From contig OZ023197.1 of assembly GCA_963995505.1 (NCBI GenBank), positions 10,848,475-10,912,474 on the forward strand: 64,000 nt of DNA. The letters run 5' to 3'. Under the pieces are notes generated by a model. That model worked only from the letters and a program-made list of their open reading frames with translations, was not told where the DNA came from and searched no databases. Position numbers and translations under genes: made by a program. The DNA is from Hypericum androsaemum. Lineage: Eukaryota; Streptophyta; Magnoliopsida; Malpighiales; Hypericaceae. Positions 11,241 to 23,327 of the stretch are shown here, piece after piece. How positions within the stretch are numbered: position 1 is the first letter of the stretch; the number at the start of each line of letters is the position of its first letter.

Positions 11241-12958
11241 AAAGATGACAATTAGACTCTTACCCTGAGAGTCTGTCTTTGTTGTAGATAAAGGAGTACA
11301 AGAATATAAAAAAAATTAAAAATAGTCTAGAGTGGTTGTCCCAAGGTCGGTCTAACGAAGAGAGGAAAAAAGTGCTAGACTACGAGCTACGGGCTAAGGA
11401 AAAGAAAAGATAAGTAAAGACTTTTTGTTGTTGTATTGGTGATGATCTCCACCTTCGTCCAAACCACCTTTATATAGGGAGTCCGGTCCTACCTTCGTCC
11501 TCAAGAATAGAAAAACTCAATTAGACCATTTCCAAATCAACCCGGCCTTGTAAAGAAAAATAACCGAAATCACATCCAAAATAGGAGTGAAATCATCTTT
11601 CCCACGAAATCTCCTTTCATATGTATCTGCCTTCTAAATGTGACCAACTTCCACATGTGACCGCCTTCCATACATGATCACTTTCTAATACGAGATCACG
11701 TCCTAAACATGAATGATACTGTGTTCTCAAAATAGGAATATCAAGGCCGTGGTAAGCAAGCAACCTTGGGCAAAAATAAGAAAATCTCAAATAATGAAAG
11801 ATCCAGCTCGACTTAGGAAAATCTCAAGACCGCGATCATGCACCACAAAATCCGGCCTCAATATGGGAAATTCGTCCAGACCTCATACGAGAAAAGACCA
11901 CGTCACTTGCCAACCAAAACATAAGACCAATCCCAAACGTATGGCCGCATGGACGCCATGGCATCATTTTGGTTGCTTGGAAGGGATATTTAGACGCCTT
12001 GGCGTCACTCCTCTTCGTCGATGTCCTCACGTCCTCATTTGACGGTCACGCACACCACTCTATTTTGAGAAGAAATGCCTTCCTTGCACTTACAACGATC
12101 ACGAGTACGCCCTACCAACTTCAAGCTTATGGTCAAATGTTAACACCAATTCACCAAGGATGGGTATGGTTGTCTTAGTGCCCACCATGTATTTGTGGAA
12201 ATGTCAAAGCTCTTTTCTCCTGACGCTGATGCAGGGACGTGGACATGGTCTAGATGTCCTTGGCGAATCGACGTCGACATGACCCAGATACCCTTGGCGA
12301 GGCGACGTCGACATGGTCCAGATGTCCTTAACGAGGCAACGTGGACAAGCACCTTCATAAACTTTGTGCTAGGCGTCGCCCTTACGGGCATGGACTTGGA
12401 ACTAAATCTTGCCTTCATTGACATGGACCTCATGCTGAGTATCACCTCCTTAGACATGATATATTTGCACTCCAACAGCCCTGTTCCAGACCTGAAGAGT
12501 CTAAGACCCGTTGGCTTTAACCGGGTCTAGACCCAGATCCTGATATTTTAAAAAGGTAAGGGCATGAATATGGATCTATAGGATCCTGCCCTGATCCTAC
12601 CTGCATTTTTTGAAATAATATTAAAATAAGATACATGTATGTTATTATTGAACATAATACCAAATTCTCAATATCAACCTATTCGACTTCAATTTTTTTA
12701 ATTTACTTGTTAAGTTTCTTTATATTAAATTATTTTAATGAACGAATCAATTGCATTCACATTTTTAATGTTCCTTTTAATTTGAGAATAGATAGTTAAT
12801 TTTTTTTAAATAAAATAATTTTTAGATAACACGGACTCGCGGATCAGCCTGATTCTGTCTAGATCCAGCCCAAATTTTTATTTTTAAAGAGGATAAGGGT
12901 AAGGTTCTCGGTCCGACCTTTAAAAAGAGAGTAAGGATACGAGTCCTACAGATTCTAT
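11241..12958. other. Insertion-derived filler without recognisable gene
   Basis: Flanking sequence on each side (11000-11240 and from 12959) matches neighbouring parts of the repeated module at 49640-50230, so this 1.7-kb block was added or exchanged in this copy. It resembles retroelement LTR-type sequence in its first part. Its last part (about 12480-12960) belongs to a dispersed family also seen near 4340, 38200, 47940 and 55400. Long open frames at 12140-12530 come from a minisatellite and are not taken as genes. Confidence 0.45.
12236..12350. repeat. 34-bp minisatellite, about 3.4 units
   Basis: Units start at 12236, 12270, 12304 and 12338 with the pattern gacgtcgacatggtccagat then gtccttggcgaggc. 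It is GC-rich compared with its surroundings. Units differ at several bases. Confidence 0.85.
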
Positions 12959-13435
12959 GTGGTTTATTTCAAGTTGCCCATAAAACTTTTCAATACACTA
13001 AGCGAAGAAAAAAGTTAATCTCCAAAGCTTTCTCTTGATTGGTTTTAACAATTTGTGATAGAACATTCATATATTAAAATTTGATTTACATACAATCGAA
13101 AATATTTTTTGTAGACATCTAAATACCTTTAACAAGAGATATTTATGTTTGTATGCATTTAAAATTTTTTAACAAAAAAGATTTCTAATGAAATTTATAT
13201 CTATAGAATCTTTTTATATTGTTTTTGTGCCATCGTGTTCTTTAAACTTTAAATGGTAAAATGTGCAATTTTTCCATCCATACATCCCAGTGGCTCAAAT
13301 CAAATCCAAGACAAACAATGCACCAATATTTGATAAACCTGACCCTCGGATGAAAAAGTTATATTGGTACAACTCGTATTAGAAGCTCATCAAATTACAT
13401 TGAGCAGGTGTGAGTTAAGTCAGTAGGAATAATTA

Positions 13436-13566
13436 ATTACAGTGCACTTTTCCTCCTTGAGAAGAATCTTTTTTAAGTGGCTCGAGTTCATATGCTGCAA
13501 AATATGCACCCCTCAGTGAAACCTAAGACACCAAACATAGCTTTACGATGTTGGAATGCACGGCTC
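13436..13566 (-). pseudogene. 3' fragment of a DUF1640-like coiled-coil gene
   Basis: The stretch matches the C-terminal coding end and trailer of the intact ORF at 50670-51125, including the codons for the membrane segment around ASACFVAYEL, with substitutions. Similarity ends abruptly at about 13566 and the rest of the gene is missing. It is one of three partial or complete copies in the window. Confidence 0.65.
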
Positions 13567-14083
13567 TAAGAAGAATGATTTGATTGGATATGATTGGAAT
13601 GGCAAGAAGAAATTTTTATGTACAACAACACCAGATCAACTCATTCTAATATTATGTTGGATTTTTTATATCATAACCAAAACTTTAAGACATTTGGTAG
13701 ATATATTTTTTACAATTATAAAAAAGTCAATCACTCTTAGTTATGCGATAATTTCAACGGATCTAAGACTCACATAATTTGGATTTGGGTAGACCCGGAC
13801 GCCCCCACAAAAAAGAACCGAAAGCAAAGCACCAAATATGACCAACAAATACTTAGATTAACTGGCGATGACGTTGTTTTAATTTATCTAGGTCTCGAGT
13901 TCAAATCATGCAATAATATTAAATACTTGTTGAAAGAATTTTGTCATATTTCAAGATTTTGTCAGTAGGCCCAGATACTAGGGTTATAAACCAAGAAAGC
14001 ACCAAACAGGGCCTTACCCTCTCTCCGGTGTTTCCCGCATGAGGCCCGACAAGCCCAAAACCCAAAATCCTTCTCTCAAATTC

Positions 14084-15125
14084 GGGTAAAAAATACCCAT
14101 GGTCACCAAACTTTAACAACTTTTTGTTCATGGTTACTAAACTTTTTTTTTTACCCTTTATGGTCACTAATCTATATCAAATTACTCAGGTATGGTCACT
14201 CCGGCCACTTTTTCACCGGAAATCTTCCCGGATGTGCACCAACATGGACCTGACCTCCCTCTTCGGCCACAAATTACTCAGGTATGCTAAATTCCTTCCA
14301 CCTCCCTCGCCCTCTTCTTCTTCTTCTTCCCTTAGTCTCCTTCGGCACCGTACCAACCGCTAAATCCCGATCCCGATCTCAATTCACGGGTACTTGGTCT
14401 TGGTGTAGTCACGAGCTTGTTCCTACATCGCCTCTAGATTCTCGGGTGGGGACCATGGCGGCCTTAGCAAGGGGGAAATTCACCACATGGCGGGTTGTCG
14501 CCGGCGGGAAGTGGGGTGCTGTTGGAGCCAGATCCATGTCCTCGTGGTGGAAGAGCGTCGAGCCGACGGCCAAAGACCCCATCCTCGACGTCGCCGAGGC
14601 TTTCCTTGCCGATCCTAGCCCCGACAAAGTCAAGGTCGGAGTGGTTCTCTCTCTCTCTTTCGACCTCCATTTTCTAATTTTTTTTTAATTTTGAGCTGTT
14701 TGATTTGATTTGGGGAGACGGTGTTGTGGTTGTATGGAGCTTACCGTGACGATAACGGGAAGCAGGTGGTGTTGGAATGTGTTAGAGAGGCAGAGCGGTG
14801 GATCGCCGGCAGCCAGAACATGTGAGCCACTTCAATAGTTGGAAGGGATTTAGCGGTTGGTACGGCGCCGCAGGAGACTAACAGAAGCAGAAGAAGAAGA
14901 AGAAGAAGGTGGAAGGGATTTAGCATACCTGAGTAATTTCCGGCGGAAGAGGGAGATCAAGTCCAGGTCGGTGCACATCCGGGAAGATTTCCGGCCAAAA
15001 AGTGGCCGGAGTGACCATACCTGAGTAATTTAGTATAGATTAGTGACCATAAAGGGTAAAAAAATAGTTTAGTGACCATGAACAAAAAATTATTAAAGTT
15101 TGGTGATCATAGGTGTTTTTTACCC
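14084..15125 (+). mobile_element. Pack-MULE carrying an aspartate aminotransferase fragment
   Basis: The element is 1042 bp, with terminal inverted repeats of about 280 bp (14084-14368 and 14841-15125, starting GGGTAAAAAA). A perfect 9-bp target duplication, ctcaaattc, flanks it (14075-14083, 15126-15134), as expected for Mutator-like elements. It has no transposase. Between the inverted repeats is host-gene sequence (see 14455-14822), which makes it a Pack-MULE. It sits about 165 bp upstream of the start codon of the UTP12-like gene, so it split that gene's promoter or 5' leader. Confidence 0.93.
14455..14822 (+). pseudogene. Captured fragment of mitochondrial aspartate aminotransferase
   Basis: The first exon, from ATG 14455 to about 14643, encodes a transit-peptide-like start followed by ARSMSSWWKSVEPTAKDPIL and FLADPSPDKVKVGV. 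These match the start of plant mitochondrial aspartate aminotransferase, a PLP enzyme linking glutamate and oxaloacetate metabolism. A short intron follows, and the second exon from 14736 encodes GAYRDDNGKQVVLECVREAE and WIAGSQNM before a stop at 14823. The expected acceptor before GGAGCTTAC reads TAT instead of CAG, so splicing is probably lost. Only about 90 of roughly 420 residues are present and no catalytic residues, so no enzyme can be made. Retaining the intron shows that capture happened at the DNA level. Confidence 0.85.
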
Positions 15126-18100
15126 CTCAAATTCCCAAAACCCTTGAAGTTAAAACCCTGGAGCCAATCGAGGCGAAGGAGGAAGAAGAAGGAGAAGAGC
15201 CTCTAAACGGCGCCGTTAGGTGGCGAGGCGTCCTCGTAAGCAATCAAACGGCACCGTTCACTGGCATTATACTATTAGCTGTAATCGTGATGGTGAAAGC
15301 GCACCTGAGGTACGAGGCGGCGGCCGCGTCGGCGTCGTTTGGGGTCATGGCCTCGTTGGAAGGCAACATCACCTACGACGCCTCCGGCAAGTTCCTCCTC
15401 TCCCCGGCCCTCAAGAAGCTCTCCGTCTGGCACGTCCGACAGGGGACCTGTCTCAAAACCCTAACCCCTTCCCTTCCCTCTTCTAGCTCCGGCCCCGCGC
15501 TCGCTGTCACTGCCACCGCCTCCTCCCCATCCTCCCTGGTACATCGCCTGTTTATTACTCCGCCGTTTTTCGTTTACATTGCTTTGCCTTCTGTTTTAAC
15601 GATTAGGATTCGGATAGAGATCAGCGATTTAGGGGAGTAAAGTTGAGCTTAATTGATGCAATTAGGTTTTGTTTCAATGCTTGCTAGGTTTTTTCGATTC
15701 ATCGAGATTATTCCTTATTACTTTATGAAACTACAGTTTCCTGTGTGAACAAGATAACTGTCGATTGCTCAGCTGTTAAACACATTGTTTTGCGATTGAG
15801 CTTCTCAGGTTGCTAGTGGATATGCGGATGGGAGTATAAGGGTTTGGGATGTGGAGAAGGGGGCTTGCGAGGGCACCTTTAATGGACATAAAGGAGCGGT
15901 TACTTTCCTGAAGTATGACAAGGCGCGGGTGCGTATCTCGCGTCCGGGAGCAAAGATAATGATGTCCTTTTGTGGGATGTGGTTGGGGAGGCTGGGCTTT
16001 TCCGCCTTCGTGGACATCGTGATCAGGTTTTTTTTTCCCGTTTGTGTGTGTGTTTGTTAGGTTGATTGTCTTCTGTGCTCGGGGTTGTGAATTGGGTCTT
16101 GTGTTGCTCTGGGTTTTGCAGGTTACTGATCTTGTCTTTTTGGAGTCTGGTAAAAAGCTTGTTAGTTCCTCGAAGGATAAGTTCATGAGGGTTTGGGATC
16201 ATGAGACGCAACATTGTATGCAGATCGTTAGTGGCCATCATAGTGAGATCTGGTCGTTGGATGTTGACCCGCAGAAGAGGTACTTGGTTGCTGGCTTTGC
16301 TGATCGAAAGCTTAGAGTTTACACATTTAAGCATGAGTTGGTGGATGGACAGGCTGCTGGCGAGGAGAATGCCAGTGGAAGCGGTGATGGAGATATGACC
16401 ACTCAGAGTAAGTGGCAAGTTTTGAAGCTTTTTGGAGAGATTCCGAGACAAGCTAAGGATAGAGTTGCGACTGTGAGATTCAACAAGTCTGGTAATTTGC
16501 TGTCTTGTCAAGTGGCTAGTAAAACATTAGACATTTACCACATTCTTGGGGAGGATGAAGCCAAGAGAAAAGCTAAACGCAGGCTGCATAGGAAGAAATA
16601 AAAGAAAGCTGCAAAAGTTTCAGCTGACGCAGCTGAAAGCAAAGATAATGGGGCTGTGCTTGAAGGAGATGCCAACTTGGTCGTAGTCAATGATATTTTT
16701 AAGCTGTCTCAAACTGTTAGAATCAGCGAGAAAATCTGTTCTATTGGTTTTAGTCCTAATCCATCGAGGAACTCTCTGGCTAGTATAGCGTTATCCTTGA
16801 ACAATAACCTGTTAGAATTTCATTCTGTTAATAGTGACACTAGCTCAAAGACACTGAGTATTGAGCTCCATAGTCACCGTTCTGATGTCATGAGTGCTGC
16901 ACTTAGTTCAGATAACAGCCTTTTGCTGTCAACAAGTCAAAATGCGATCAAGTTTTGGAACCCAAGCACAGGTTCTTGCCTTCGCACAATTGATCCCGGT
17001 TTTGGATTATGTGGTTTGATTCTTCCATATAACAAGTATGCTCTGGCGGGAACCAAAGATGGGAAGATTGAAATAGTAGATATAGGGAGTGGTACTTGCA
17101 TCAACAAAGTTGAAGCTCACGGTGGCTCCATTGACACAATTGTTCAGATTCCAGATAAAAATGCTTCTATCACCGGCAGTGAGGATAAGGATGTTAAGTT
17201 CTGGGAGTTTGGAATCAAACAGAGCTGTGAACAGGTATTTATCTCTTTGGACACTGTTTCATTAGATTTATTTTTTCAGAAACAACATCATGTAAAATAG
17301 TGGACCTTGTAAATTTCCAATGAAGAAGGGCTGTAGTTTTTATCTGTTTCTGTGTGGTCATTTTGCTTGATTGTGCTTTAGCCAAGGAATTATGCAACTG
17401 ACTTCCATATTATTGTTGTGTTTCATTCCCTGTTTCCGTTACAGGGGTCTACTCACTTTCTAGTATTAAATGTAAGGACTTTGAAGATGAATAATGACGT
17501 GTTGGCAGTTGCTGTTAGTCCTGATGCTAAATACATTGCTGTTTCTCTGCTGGAAAGTACCGTGAAGGTCAAGTTGGCTTCTAAAATATCCTTGAATTTG
17601 GTGTAGTTGATGACATTCATAATGAAATCTGGTTTCAATATTTGCAACTTGATCGTAATAAGAGCCTCAGCTGTTTCAAAATTTTTGATGAATTTAGATG
17701 ATCTGATATATTTTGTGTTTGGTAGTTGAAGCTTGTGCCAGTAGCATGTTAGAAATTTACTTTTCATACCTAATTTGACATCCTAACATCTGTGTTGGTG
17801 ATTTGCAGGTCCATTTTATGGATTCACTTAAATTTTTTCTATCATTATATGGTCACAAGCAATCGGTATTATGCATGGTATTTCATCTGATGGAGATTTG
17901 ATTGCTTCTAGTTCAAAGGACAAAAATTTGAAGATCTGGGGTTTGGATTTTGGTGATTGCCATAAATCTATTTTTGCTCATTCTGAAAGGTGCTCCATTT
18001 TTAAGAATCAACTACATGCTTTGCAGTTTTAATTTACTGATCACTGACACTTTAGCTCCTTATATACGTGCAGTGAAATTCGTACGGAATACACACTATC

Positions 18101-18689
18101 TGTTTAATGTTGGCGAGGATCAGCTTGTAAAGTACTGGGACGCAGACAAGTTTGAACTTCTTTTGACTCTCGAGGGACATCATGATTCCATATGGTGTCT
18201 GGCAGTCAGCAGTCTTCGTAACAGGATCTCATGACAGATCTATACGTCCTTGGGACCGTACTGAGGAGCCTTTTTTTATTGAGGTGCTTATATCTTGGGA
18301 GTGTGCTTGATTTTCTGTTTTCCTGGGAGATGAGACCCAACGTGACTTCTATACTACTTTCAGGAAGAGAGAGAAAAGGGTGGACCAAATGTTTGAAGCG
18401 GATGTTGATCTATCAGAAAACAGGAACTTGCCGAAAGAAGAACTTCCAGAGGAGGGAACGGTGGCTGTTGCTGGGAAAAAGACTCAGGAAACTCTTTCCG
18501 CAACTGACTTAATCATTGATGCTTTAGATGTAGCAGAGGTGGAGTTGAAGCTTATAACTGAACATGAGGTATATATATTTTTACCTTTTATCATTATCTG
18601 TGCTCGTCTATTGTATTTGACATCTTTGGTCTTAGTATGTGGTAGAGCTTCGGAGATTATAACTGGCGTAGCTCAGCGAAAGATTTAAG

Positions 18690-19620
18690 CTTATGTTCGA
18701 ACGGGCCGGGTGAATTCGAACGGGATAATGCAACAATCTCGCAACTTCCGTTGCCTGATTGAGGTTGGCTTGAATTGACTCAAGCGGCCAACAAGGCAAG
18801 AAGGAAAAAGAGATCACGCACGAAAGTGCAAAAGGAAGGAAACTTCCAGCTAGGAATGTGGGGAAATTAAGTTGCCTTTCTCATTCACGTCATTCCCTTT
18901 AAAAAGGGCGTACAATCAGGCGGATTTTAGCTATTAAGTTGGCTGTTACACTCCACCCTTAATCCCCTATTATTACTCGTAAATGTAAACAACTAAAGGC
19001 TCCTTATTCAGCTGCCAGCCTATGAAACGGAAAGGAAAAATTAAAATGCTATCATAAGTAGCTTATTCATTACGAGAACAATTTAACTTGGCTGGCGGGA
19101 TCCTTGCAATTCCCATGCATACGTAACTCTTATTCTTGCACGTGTTCCTACGGCAATAACTCTTATTCTTGCACGTGTTCCTACGGCAATAACTATGAGA
19201 GGAAGGCACTAAACTAAAAGAGAATTCTTTATTGATTTCATAATGCATAACCCTTAGTGCGTGGCATTATATAGCCAAACACTAACAATCAAACTAGGAA
19301 AACCTTAAGAGGTAGTCCTCTAATTAGAACTAATCAAGGAAATACTGAAAGGGAAAGAGTACTGAATAGAAAATACAACTGAATAGAAACAAACTATTAT
19401 TTCCTGGAGTCTTATAGATACGTAACTGCCTAAACAGCAGTCTTGTCCGGGGCAGTCTTTGACTTGACGCACGTAGTGCTTGCCCACATAACAGTATGCC
19501 TGTACCTTAGAATAAGATAAAACTTTGTGATAATAGTGATCTACTATGCTTGGACCCTTATGCAGAACATGGTAGTTGCTACTGATTTTTTTGGTAGCGT
19601 ACAAGGTTAGTTTATTTTAC
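18690..19620. other. Intronic repeat-rich DNA, possibly LTR-derived
   Basis: This lies in the 2.5-kb intron between the exons ending 18568 and starting 21074. It starts with TGTTCGAACGGG and has retroelement-like composition, but I could not find paired LTRs, a primer site or a target duplication. No coding region is supported. Confidence 0.3.
19124..19189. repeat. 33-bp perfect tandem duplication
   Basis: Two adjacent identical units (19124-19156 and 19157-19189), each containing cttgcacgtgttcctacggc. The CACGTG core is a G-box sequence, but nothing else suggests a promoter here. Confidence 0.9.
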
Positions 19621-19689
19621 ATGAAGAACAAAAAGTAACACTGATAAAATGATCATTCTGGTATGTTTTGGTATAAGAATTTGGAGAAG

Positions 19690-20718
19690 CTACTTCCATT
19701 CATCTATGCAAAACCTCAGACTTTTCTGCATAGATGTGACGATGGGAGCTTCGTAATCGGACTCCTGTAGATGTGAAGCCTTTCGAGGGCCTCCAAGTTC
19801 CCTAGCTCCTCGGGCCTCCAAGTTCCCTAGCTCCTCGGGCAGCCCTTCGGGATCGAGACAAGTTAGCGTGAGTGCTCTAAGAAGCTTCATATCGAAGACG
19901 CATCTTGGAAGTGTTGGCAGGTTGGAGCATCCTGAGAGGTGAAGTTGCTGAAGTAGTTCCAGCTTGGCAAATACTGCTCGGGAGGCTCCCTAGCCTCTTG
20001 CAGCTTGTTAGATCCAATCTTACAAGCTGCGAGTACTGGTCGATCGACGCTGGCAGATCCTCGATGGATGTACCGCCTAGTTCGAGTATCTTTACCCCCG
20101 TCGGAACTTGTGGAAACTCAATTATCTTGGAACAAATCTCAAGCGAGATATAGTACAGGCTCTCCATATGGGCACAGCTCGGAAATTGGCTAATGCCTAT
20201 GGAACCTTTAGCCTTCAGGTACCCAAGTTTGCTAAGATTCTGAATCGAGGATGGAATGATCTCGAGACTTTCGCAGTGCGCGAGATTCAAAGACGCGAGA
20301 TGTCTCAGATCTCCGATGGTGGAGGGAACATCATCCAAACTAATGCATCCTGTCAGGTTTGGGATTTGTTCTGTTATATTTTGATCGTCTTTCGGAATCA
20401 CAAATGTGGAGTACGCAGACCTGATCGGTTTTCCATAGCTGTTTCACTTGGCTATCATGCATGTGGAGTTCTACAAGATTCTCTGGAAAAAAACCGTCCG
20501 GAAAGGATTCGAGAGGGTACTGACACCAAGAGAGAAGCGTGAGCTCGCCGGGAAGAAATTCAAGGCCGTCCGGAAGGCTTAGTTTCAATTTCATGGGGCT
20601 TGCACTGTAGAATTTGAGCAATCTGAGGTTATGCATCCGAGCGAAAGTTGCAGAGCTCAGTGCCAGTTCTCTAGTTTTGGACATAGTCTAATGATATGCC
20701 TTCAATTTTTTCTGTCCC
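19690..20718 (-). pseudogene. TNL disease-resistance gene fragment (LRR part)
   Basis: On the minus strand an exon begins at 20718 after an AG acceptor and encodes GTEKIEGISLD, the usual start of the LRR exon in TIR-NBS-LRR genes. FARMHNLRLLKFYS, GLEFLPGELTLLSW, YPLESFPDGFFPENLVELHM and then LRRs such as LPASIDQYSQLVRLDLTSC follow. The frame shifts near 20689 (one extra base) and again near 20380. A 24-bp unit containing tcctcgggcctccaagttcc is duplicated near 19800. The TIR and NB-ARC exons are absent, so no receptor can form. The fragment is antisense within an intron of the UTP12-like pseudogene. Confidence 0.82.
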
Positions 20719-21649
20719 CTGGTAACGAAAAGCACACGATCAGCTTTCATGTCATAAATCGGAACATCACTTAAGATTCAACCGAGTTTTACCTTGTATC
20801 ATCGTGTTAGAAATGTTTTTTCAGCTTCCAACCTTTCTCCTTTTTCTTGAAGTACTTGTACGGTCCCTTTGTTATTGACAGTAAAATGCAAGAATGCATG
20901 GGGCGATTCCAAGCTATCATGTTCCTAGTATTTAAATTTGTTGGTTCCATTTTCCCCCTCGTTTTGCACAATGACCAATATTTTGTGTTATTCATGAGTT
21001 GGGATTAGAAAACGTATGTGGCTTACCTCAACCGTAAATTCTCTTACCATTCGTGCTTTGTACTCTTCTCCAGGAGGAGAAGATCCAGGGAAGATGTGCT
21101 GAATTCCAACCGAATGTCATCTTGCGCGGGCTCTCTCCATCTGATTATGTTCTGCATGCGCTGTCTAGCATTCAGTCCAACAATCTGGAGCAGACATTAT
21201 TGGTATGACACCAAATATGTCGAGTTTTACTTGTTCTACTTTAGGGAAGCCAAAGATATCTCATGCCATATTGCAAAATCTCTGATGAAAGGAGATATAA
21301 ATATGACATCCTTCAAATATTAAATTGGTTAAATTTTTATGGCGGGAGCAAAAAACATTTTCTTTGTGATTGAGAATATCTGCTTTGCTTAGCTGTCGGA
21401 AAATGTTGTTAGCAGTAAATAAAGTGGCCATATTGGTCAATTCTCTGCTTAGCTGTGGAAAAATATCCTATGTTTGATTCAGGTTGTTATTGGAACTTGA
21501 GAAATCAAGTCACTTTTTTTAGTTGTCTAAGGTGAAATGGTCTCTGTGCGGGCTTTACCATTCTCAGATGCTTTACGCTTCTATATCCTATCTGAAGAAC
21601 TGGACTTGTAACCCTGATAAGGTCGGCTCTAGCTTGCCTCAAGTATTTT

Positions 21650-22137
21650 CTATGTTGTCAATAGCAGATAGCGCTGCGTAGCGACGACCCCCTAAAATGC
21701 TATAGCGGATAGCGGGATGATCGTTATTGCAACGACTGAAAATGTAAACATAAATATTCAAAATTAAAGAGAACACTACACTTAATAATGATAATCAACT
21801 TTGTCAAAATTAAAGAGACCATCATACTTAATAATTATAATCCAAAAATAATTGATGATTCAAAATAACATCCCATCAAAATGCTAATCAAGTTCCAAGT
21901 GATTCAAAATAGTATCTCAAGATTCTCAACAAAGTGACAATCATGTTTCTTCCTCATCTTCACTTAGGTGAGAGAGAGAGAAGACTTAGATGAGAATAAA
22001 TTGGGTACCCATTTGTAGTAGATATTTTATTGAGGTAGAAAATTACCTATATGTGTATAGCGTTTAACAGTTCCATAGCGTAGCGGGGTACCTAAAACGC
22101 CACATAGCGCCGCTATAGCAAGCTATTGACAACATAG
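21650..22137. mobile_element. hAT-like non-autonomous element, 488 bp
   Basis: The two ends are perfect 16-bp inverted repeats (CTATGTTGTCAATAGC) and are flanked by a perfect 8-bp duplication, agtatttt (21642-21649 and 22138-22145). Subterminal tagcg motifs are clustered at both ends. It lies in the intron between the UTP12-like exons ending 21621 and starting 22244. Confidence 0.88.
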
Positions 22138-22869
22138 AGTATTTTCTATATGCATCACTAGAAGGATGTACATTTGTTCCATCTGTGCATGAAATTTCAA
22201 CAATTGTTTACAATATAATCATAGCTTATTTTTCTCCTTCCAGGTTGAGCTTGTGTGCGGAATTGCTACTCTGATACTGCAGATTCATTATAATCAGTTG
22301 ATTACAAGCCCTGCTGCATGCTGCAAGGCCCGCCCTGATGGCTCTCCGTGATGTTCTTTATCCAAGAGTCAAGGTATTGACTAATCTGAGTGAACGTACT
22401 GAGTACTGGACCCAGCATGATGAGTTTTTTCATTTCCATACCGAAAGATCCCTTATTAACCCTAGTTGAGCGTATGACAGGAATGCAAAGATACCCTTGG
22501 TTTTAACCTTGCTGCCATGGATCATCTGAAGGTGGATCATATGATTTTAATGTAGAACGAGTTGTCGTCGGTTTTTTTTTAATCTACTCTTGACATGTTT
22601 CTTCCTTTTGGTAATCTGATTGTATCAGCAAATGATGGCCTCGAGATCAGATGCACCTTTTAGAGATGCAACAGCAAAGTTGCTGGAGATCCGAGCACAG
22701 CAATCAGAACGTATGGAATCAAGGACAGAGACTAAAGGAGAAAAAAGGAAAAAGAAGAAACGGAAAAAACTTGATGATGGTCATGCACATGCTGAGAGTT
22801 GTTCCACTGTTGGGTATCTCGTTGTCCATGTTATTGAATGCGCGATTATCTACTGTGGGTGATATGCAG

Positions 22870-23172
22870 GCTGTGGAAAGTGGAGCTGGCGTGGACGGTC
22901 AGAAGATCACATACACTTTTTAATTAAGCATCGGCTGGGAGATCTCTTTTACCGCCTCGTGTAAGTAGTTAACTCAAGAGTAGCCTCAAGAGGTTTGACC
23001 ATTTAAGAAATTCTACCAAAACTCATCCCAGGTCATAACCTGTGTTTGTTGTTGCAGTTCTCAGAAGTTTGAGGATCCGGCAGAGGGCGAAGCAGCTCTG
23101 GTCGCGAAGTTCAAGAAGCTCCACGAGGATTTGACAGACGGGTTCCGTGCCGTCGAGGATGAAAGCCGTTGA
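22870..23172 (+). CDS. Last two exons of an unidentified gene (fragment)
   Basis: I do not recognise the family. Exon 22870-22960 (after acceptor TATGCAG) and exon 23058-23172 (after TTGTTGCAG) join in matching phase. They give an uninterrupted frame with GKWSWRGRSEDHIHFLIKHR, LGDLFYRLVSQKFEDP, FKKLHEDLTDGFRAVEDESR and a TGA at 23170. The sequence is charged, probably helical, with no signal or membrane segment. Composition and clean splice phase suggest a real conserved C-terminus of about 68 residues. No upstream exons were found, because UTP12-like coding sequence ends immediately before it, so it is either a gene tail brought in by rearrangement or part of a fused transcript. Confidence 0.4.
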
Positions 23173-23327
23173 GTTTGGAAACAGTTCAGGATGTCTTATA
23201 TTTCAGAAGGCTGAGCAATACTAGGCCCGTACTACAAGTTTTGAAGTCTGAAGTGGTGCTGTTTGGGCTCCTTGAGGTTGTTTGAGGCCTCTCTCGTCAC
23301 ATTAGCCGCAGTTGTGTGTTATTTATC

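Larger units (their letters stand above)
15290..22862 (+). pseudogene. UTP12: UTP12/WDR3-like WD40 protein gene, decayed
   Basis: The product resembles UTP12 (Dip2/WDR3), a WD40 scaffold of the U3 snoRNP small-subunit processome in the nucleolus: start [52 protein letters not shown] block (here [14 protein letters not shown]), FVRNTHYLFNVGEDQ, C-terminal LSPSDYVLHALSS, then a lysine-rich tail. Exons judged from GT/AG borders: 15290-15538, 15809-16026, 16122-17234, 17445-17567, 17809-17989, about 18074-18283, 18364-18568, 21074-21202, about 21552-21621, 22244-22373, 22481-22531 and 22629 onward. Breaks: 2-bp gain near 15925, TAA at 16599-16601, base loss near 17879, frame changes near 18215, 18375 and 21580, a lost acceptor before 21552 (CGG), and a 7-bp duplication near 22302. 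A functional copy must exist elsewhere if the gene is essential here. Confidence 0.85.

Noticed and set aside
12140..12530. Open frames of 111 residues on both strands
   Set aside because: They arise from the 34-bp minisatellite and its GC-rich flanks; no protein features.
13860..13925. Possible tRNA-like B box (gagttcaaatc)
   Set aside because: No foldable tRNA, no A-tail and no target duplication found.
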